This document shows positions 59,868 through 64,000 of a stretch of 64,000 bases of DNA, piece by piece. The notes under the pieces are model-generated. The model made no database searches, was not told the origin of the DNA, and saw only the letters and a program-made list of their open reading frames with translations. Every line of letters begins with the position of its first letter. Position 1 is the stretch's first letter. The stretch is from Leptodontidium sp. MPI-SDFR-AT-0119 (Eukaryota > Ascomycota > Leotiomycetes > Helotiales > Leptodontidiaceae): the NCBI GenBank assembly GCA_020726505.1, contig JAHLEZ010000003.1, forward strand, positions 682,001 through 746,000. Reading direction: 5' to 3'. Both the position numbers and the translations under genes were made by a program.

Positions 59868-60004
59868 GAAACACATGGTGGCGAGCTTGGACCACTGAAG
59901 CGGCCGCCATTTAGTGGGGCCTTTAGGTCCCGTGCGGGGCATCATCAAAACATCAACAAACCTTTGTTTACTACCTAAAATTTAGACTCTTCAATGTATA
60001 CATA

Positions 60005-61692
60005 ATGTCAGTCGCGGATCCAACCGATGCAGGCACTCTTCGGCCTAAATTGAAGGTTTTACCAAAGGCAGGAACGCATTTCCAGCCTATAAAGCTTGAC
60101 GATTTCGACTACGAAGTGCATATGCCAGAGGATTGCTCTCTAGAAGACCCGATATCCCTTTTCATTCAGTATTACAATTCAGACATCATAAAAGCTATTG
60201 TTTCAGCTACAAATGCGTACTAGAGAGATGCTAAGACTCCAGAATCTCGTGCAGCGGCATGGGAACCTACTAATTCAAAGGAGATCTACTTGTATTTGGC
60301 CTTTTGTATCTACATGACAGTGTACCCTTTGAATTCGATCGAAGGGTATTAGTCTACACAAAAGTTGACGCCTTTCCATCCAATTACAAAGCTTCTTTTA
60401 AGGAATCGATTTCAAGAGCTTCGACGAAGATTCCGACTATCAAGTGACGATAGTTTACACCTCTACGAGAAAGTCGAACCTTTGAATAGTCATATTCAAG
60501 CTACTAACCTTCGATTCTGGAAACCAAGCCAGTAGGTAGCTGTGGATGAAGCTGTACAGAGGTTTACAGGTCGAAGTAAATACATCACTACTATCCCTGG
60601 AAAGCCGACACTAACTGGCATCAAGATTTGGGTTCTAGCACAGAAAGGCTTCTTCCTTCAGTAGGCATTCCATATACCTGGCAAGTAAGGTGGTGCGTAC
60701 GGTGTTTCCAAATGCAAAGGTCTCAACGCAACTCAATTAGTTGTACCGTACCTTTTGAGTCGACTTCCTCCGGAAATATATCATGTTTACCTTGATAACT
60801 TGTTCACTTCGCCACAGTTACTTGAGCACCTACGGACGATGAATTTTGTAGCTACCGGAACATGTCGAATAAGCTCAGGAGTTGTAAAGGACTTAGTAGA
60901 TTTGAAAAAGACGAGAGAGAGAGGGGAAAATGCTATGCCGTGGGGAGAGGTCCACTAGTTTCCAACTGCCTCGAATCTAGTCAATCAAACTAGATTTCAA
61001 GACTCGGCTTTTGCTCTCGCTATGTCGACATTCTAGGACGTCAAAAGTACGGTTTCTACAGTACGAAATCGGCCAAAAGCGACATCCGATAATGCAAGAA
61101 TTACTCGGATAACATATGGAGAGGCATATCAAAAGCTACTTCCGATTCCTGCGCTGTACCATTAGTATAATCAATACATGGGAGCAGTTGATCTAGGTGA
61201 TCAATTACAAAGTCACAACGGAGGACTTCGACGAATTAGAAGAGGGCCAATCTAAGCTTTACACTAATAGATGCTACTCGTCGTATTAAGCAACTGTTAC
61301 TTGATTTGCCAGTACTCTAGCTACGAGATCAAAACAGTAAGCCTTCGGAATCAAGACGATTTCCGCATGTAACTCGTGGAAGCATTAATTCAGATAGGGA
61401 AAGATGCTCCAAGTACAAAGAAACAGAAGGTTTCAGGGCTATCTAAAGAGGCTTTAGAGGTACCTTTACATTGCCACGAACATGTAAAAATATCAACCTT
61501 TACAAAGAGGAGGGATTGCGTTACTTGTAAAGGTTATACTTTTTAGGAGCAACCAAAGAAGAGACCTACCCTTAGAGCAATTGATATCAATCGATTGAAG
61601 CGGAGGAAGGCTACTGTATATAGATGTAAATAATGTGATGTCCCGCTTTGTGAAGGGAACATTTGCTTTGACTTGTATCATAGAAAATCCTG
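60005..61692 (+). pseudogene. PiggyBac-type (DDE_Tnp_1_7) transposase, many in-frame stops
   Basis: From ATG 60005 to TGA 61690-61692 a single frame of about 562 codons keeps PiggyBac similarity without any frameshift, but it is interrupted by roughly 14 internal stops, mostly TAG (for example at 60221-60223, after GY near 60350, after PSQ near 60535, after FFLQ near 60662). Recognisable parts are LTPFHPITKLLLRNRFQEL, VAVDEAVQRFTGRSKY (first catalytic Asp region), YHVYLDNLFTSPQLLEHLR (second Asp region), YNQYMGAVDLGDQL (third Asp region) and a Cys-rich zinc-ribbon-like C-terminus (CVTCKGYTF, CDVPLCEGNICFDLYH). Several stops sit where the family normally has Trp. Substitution-only decay is what repeat-induced point mutation gives. 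It cannot encode a full transposase as it stands. Confidence 0.82.
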
Positions 61693-61787
61693 AAATTTGT
61701 ACCTGAAAACACGATTTTTGGATGTTCAGCTTGAATTTTAGTGTTCCTCGCTTAATTTACAGGGGGCCTTTTAGGTGTGTTGGATCA

Positions 61788-61804
61788 TGGCAGTTAAGGG
61801 GATA
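61788..61804 (-). repeat. right terminal inverted repeat, 17 bp
   Basis: TGGCAGTTAAGGGGATA, the perfect reverse complement of 59851-59867. Contains TTAA at 61794-61797. Confidence 0.85.
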
Positions 61805-62497
61805 GCTTAGCTAGCATAGTTAGCCCAGATATAAACTTATAACCGAGGGTCTGGTTAATGTACAGTACGTATGCGGTATTCTGATATAGTATGTTATGGT
61901 ACATTAATATGGGAGGAGAGGGAAAGAGGAGAGGGAATAGAAGCCAAGAGGCTTGATTTCTATAGTTTCTTTGTACGGGCAAGCGAGTTGTTGGAGCGCT
62001 TTTGGCTGTACACTTGATGATTTGGAGTGACATCCTTGATGGGTTGATGGGAAGGAAGGAAGGGGTTGGTATTGTGGTGTTTGTTGTTTCTTTGTTTGAG
62101 TTGAGTTGAGTTAAGTTGAGTCGAGTTGACTTTATTTACTTTGTCTTGTTGTCTTGCTACCGTAAGGGGGTCCTGATGGGCGTGAGCTCTCTGGACGTTG
62201 GGGTGGGCTGGTTCCTATTCCGAAGTCTCGAATCCAGCAAACCGGACCATCTTAATGCTTTGTACCTGTGAGAAGAGACCAATTGGAACGTGACACTAGG
62301 TATTGGAATGTATATCTTTGGTTTTACATTCCCTGCCCTACTCCCTTCCTTTCTATCGTTCGTGGGTTCTTTGATTCTTCCTATCCTATAATACAAATAC
62401 ACAAACAGCGAGCGCCACGCCAGCCAGCCATGCTATGCTATAGATGTACACTTTTTCTCATCCTTTCTCTTCAAACAGTTACAGCGTTCATTTACAA
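61805..62497. other. intergenic, 3' flank of mhr1
   Basis: About 690 nt with only short frames. A GAGTT repeat with variants lies at 62096-62130. No gene supported. Confidence 0.45.
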
Positions 62498-64000
62498 TCA
62501 CAGCAGATTCTTCTCTGCCTTCCTCTTCAATCCTTCAGCCTTAACCCTCTCATACCACTCCGGATCATTCACTTTCCTCTCTGCCTGCTCTGCCATCCTC
62601 TTTTCGTACAGTTGTCGCCTCGCTTGTCGGTCCAGTTCGCGCGCGGCTTTCTCTTCGGGCGTGAGAGGTTGGGGTTGATGTTTTGCGACTGCAGGTTTTG
62701 GGGCTCGGTATGTTACCATCGGCACATCTTCTTGGAAAAGTCTTTCGACTTCCGAAGGGGAGGGAAGAGGCTTTCCAGTCCTCGCATATTTCGCTGCTTT
62801 TTCCTCTGCCCATTCCGCTTTGAGAGCGTTGTTTCGCTCCACCGCCTTGAACTCCTTCTCGATCGCCTTGATCTTTTCCGCTTTCTCCTGCTCCAGGGCC
62901 TCAAGATCTTCCGCGCTCAGTTTGCTTCGCCATTCTGGATCGGCTTCATCCCGTTGCTGTTCTTCCTCTGCGAGTTCTCGCTTGGCTGCTTTCTCACCTG
63001 CTCGCAAGATGGCGTGTTCTTTCCTTAAAGCCCAGCGCTTGCTCTGGTGTGGAGGTGCTGGCATCAATGAATGCTCAACATTCTCTCCCCATTTCTCCGC
63101 GAACTCCGCGTCGTGCAAATCATTCCATAGGATCTCAACCTTCGTTCCTGAGTCCGCGCCAATCAAGCCGATGTTCAACGGCTTGATTTGAGCCCTTATC
63201 CTGTCAGCCTTCTGCGCAGCAGCAACCTCAGGATCAAATCCCTCCTGGTGCCTCTTCAACGCATCCTTCTTCTTCACGACATTCAGCGGCTTCGGTGCCG
63301 CCAACATGCTCAACACGGCCGCTATGTCGGCCACGCTGTTGGCTTTCTGATCACATATCGCCTTCCCTCTGTCCTTTTTCTTCCGGGCGTTGCCTTCGTC
63401 GTCGAGCCGTACTTCGTCGCCCCATTCTAGCTCGTGGCGTCTCCTGTACTCGCGCAGTTTTTGGAAGACTGAGAGTCCAATTGGGCCGGCTCCGACGGGG
63501 AACTTGATTTGTGCGAAGGGGTGCCAGAGATCTTTCCTGAGGGCGGCGGGGACGGATTTCTTGCCATTGAAGGGGAGCTGGGCGAGGGCTGCGTTGTTCT
63601 GTCGTTTTAAATCATGTCAGTATGTATTCAGTATGTAGGAGAAGATGCATATGTAGATTGTAGAATAACAGGAATTGGGTGACAGAGAATAGGGGGAAAT
63701 ACTTTCATAGCCCTCGTCAACGAATATACAACATGATTCCTCTGCAGATGATTGAACACGAATATCTGTTGGCCATGCTCAGGTCTCGGCGTCGTTTTTT
63801 TCCTGATCCCGAATGCGTCGTGGAGCGCTTTCTCTGATGCAATTGCCGCTGCCCGGGCTTTTGTTGAGACTTCGATGGACTCCTTGGCTTGCACTGCTCG
63901 TCGGGCGATTTCCCCTGCGGGTAGTTTGGGGATTTTCATCGCGTAGTTGTGGGTGAGCAGCAGCTGGGCGTTGGATGCTGTCTTTCGATTCTGAGGCTTT
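62498..64000 (-). CDS. mhr1: Mhr1 / mitoribosomal protein mL67, 5' end possibly beyond window
   Basis: Mhr1 was found in yeast as a mitochondrial homologous-pairing protein needed for mtDNA recombination and partitioning, and it is also the large-subunit mitoribosomal protein mL67. Two exons are visible: from the window edge to 63703, and 63598-62498. The diagnostic block is QQIFVFNHLQRNHVVYSLTR in exon 1, continuing AMK|NNAALAQLPFNGKKSVPAALR across the intron, then DLWHPFAQIKFP and SVFQKLREYRRRHELEW. The C-terminal half is a long charged helical region (EEEQQRDEADPEWRSKLSAED, shown as RDEADPEWRSKLSAED), longer than yeast Mhr1, ending KRKAEKNLL. The ATG at 63939 (MKIPKLPAG) would give 445 residues. 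The frame stays open upstream to the window edge without another ATG, so the true start may lie outside. A presequence cannot be judged. Confidence 0.82.

Larger units (their letters stand above)
59851..61804 (+). mobile_element. PiggyBac-like DNA transposon, degenerate copy
   Basis: A 1954-bp unit bounded by a perfect 17-bp inverted repeat (59851-59867 and 61788-61804). Each end contains TTAA (59858-59861 and 61794-61797), the target site of PiggyBac elements. The interior holds one transposase reading frame (60005-61692) on the plus strand with in-frame stops. Near both ends is a GGGGCCTTT(T)AGGT segment in direct orientation (about 59917-59933 and 61763-61776). The exact outer boundary is uncertain: if TTAA is the target duplication, the terminal repeat proper would begin CTGCCA and the outer TATCCCC/GGGGATA would be coincident host sequence. 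That is unlikely for a perfect match, so a longer terminal repeat is the simpler reading. Confidence 0.75.

Noticed and set aside
1..64000. CRISPR array, rRNA operon, bacterial-type operons or Shine-Dalgarno sites
   Set aside because: Spliced monocistronic eukaryotic genes throughout; no spaced direct repeats or rRNA-like sequence seen by eye.

Overview
The window looks like nuclear DNA of a filamentous ascomycete (Pezizomycotina; Leotiomycetes is a guess from overall look, not shown). The evidence is short introns of about 45-110 nt with GTNNGT/YAG ends, fungus-only families (Zn2Cys6 regulator, 2EXR, AA1-like, TRI12-type pump, Mhr1), monocistronic genes on both strands, and a mutated transposon remnant. 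I joined exons by eye; for all models with a full exon list the summed exon lengths are divisible by three.

Layout. 0-10 kb: a possible terminal exon at the edge, then a TRI12-type efflux pump (1374-3370, -) divergent from a salicylate-hydroxylase-like FAD monooxygenase (4906-6617, +), followed by a large Gln/Ser-rich unknown protein (6921-9513, -). 10-23 kb: gene-poor, with a small secreted AA1-like protein (13486-14264, +), an unrecognised two-exon gene (16565-17542, +) and two 2EXR proteins on the minus strand (18221-19156 and 20360-21707). 23-50 kb: a compact housekeeping block with a DENN/LCHN-like protein, Sec63, the Rad54-family translocase Rdh54, a broken serine carboxypeptidase, Utp10 head-to-head with NRDE2, a polytopic membrane protein and COP9 subunit 1. 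50-57.7 kb: a 942-residue Zn2Cys6 transcription factor with about 4.4 kb of gene-free upstream DNA rich in simple repeats. 57.7-64 kb: a sulfotransferase-like P-loop protein with an Asn-Gly repeat, a PiggyBac-like element with 17-bp inverted ends, and the mitochondrial protein Mhr1 running off the right edge.

The housekeeping genes serve separate processes: ER translocation, recombination, 90S pre-ribosome assembly, RNA surveillance, deneddylation and mitochondrial recombination/translation. The accessory points of most interest are the pump/monooxygenase pair, the carboxypeptidase pseudogene with three separate lesions, and the transposase that carries many in-frame stops but no frameshift. 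I found no wholly new multi-gene system, no CRISPR array and no convincing tRNA or rRNA gene.
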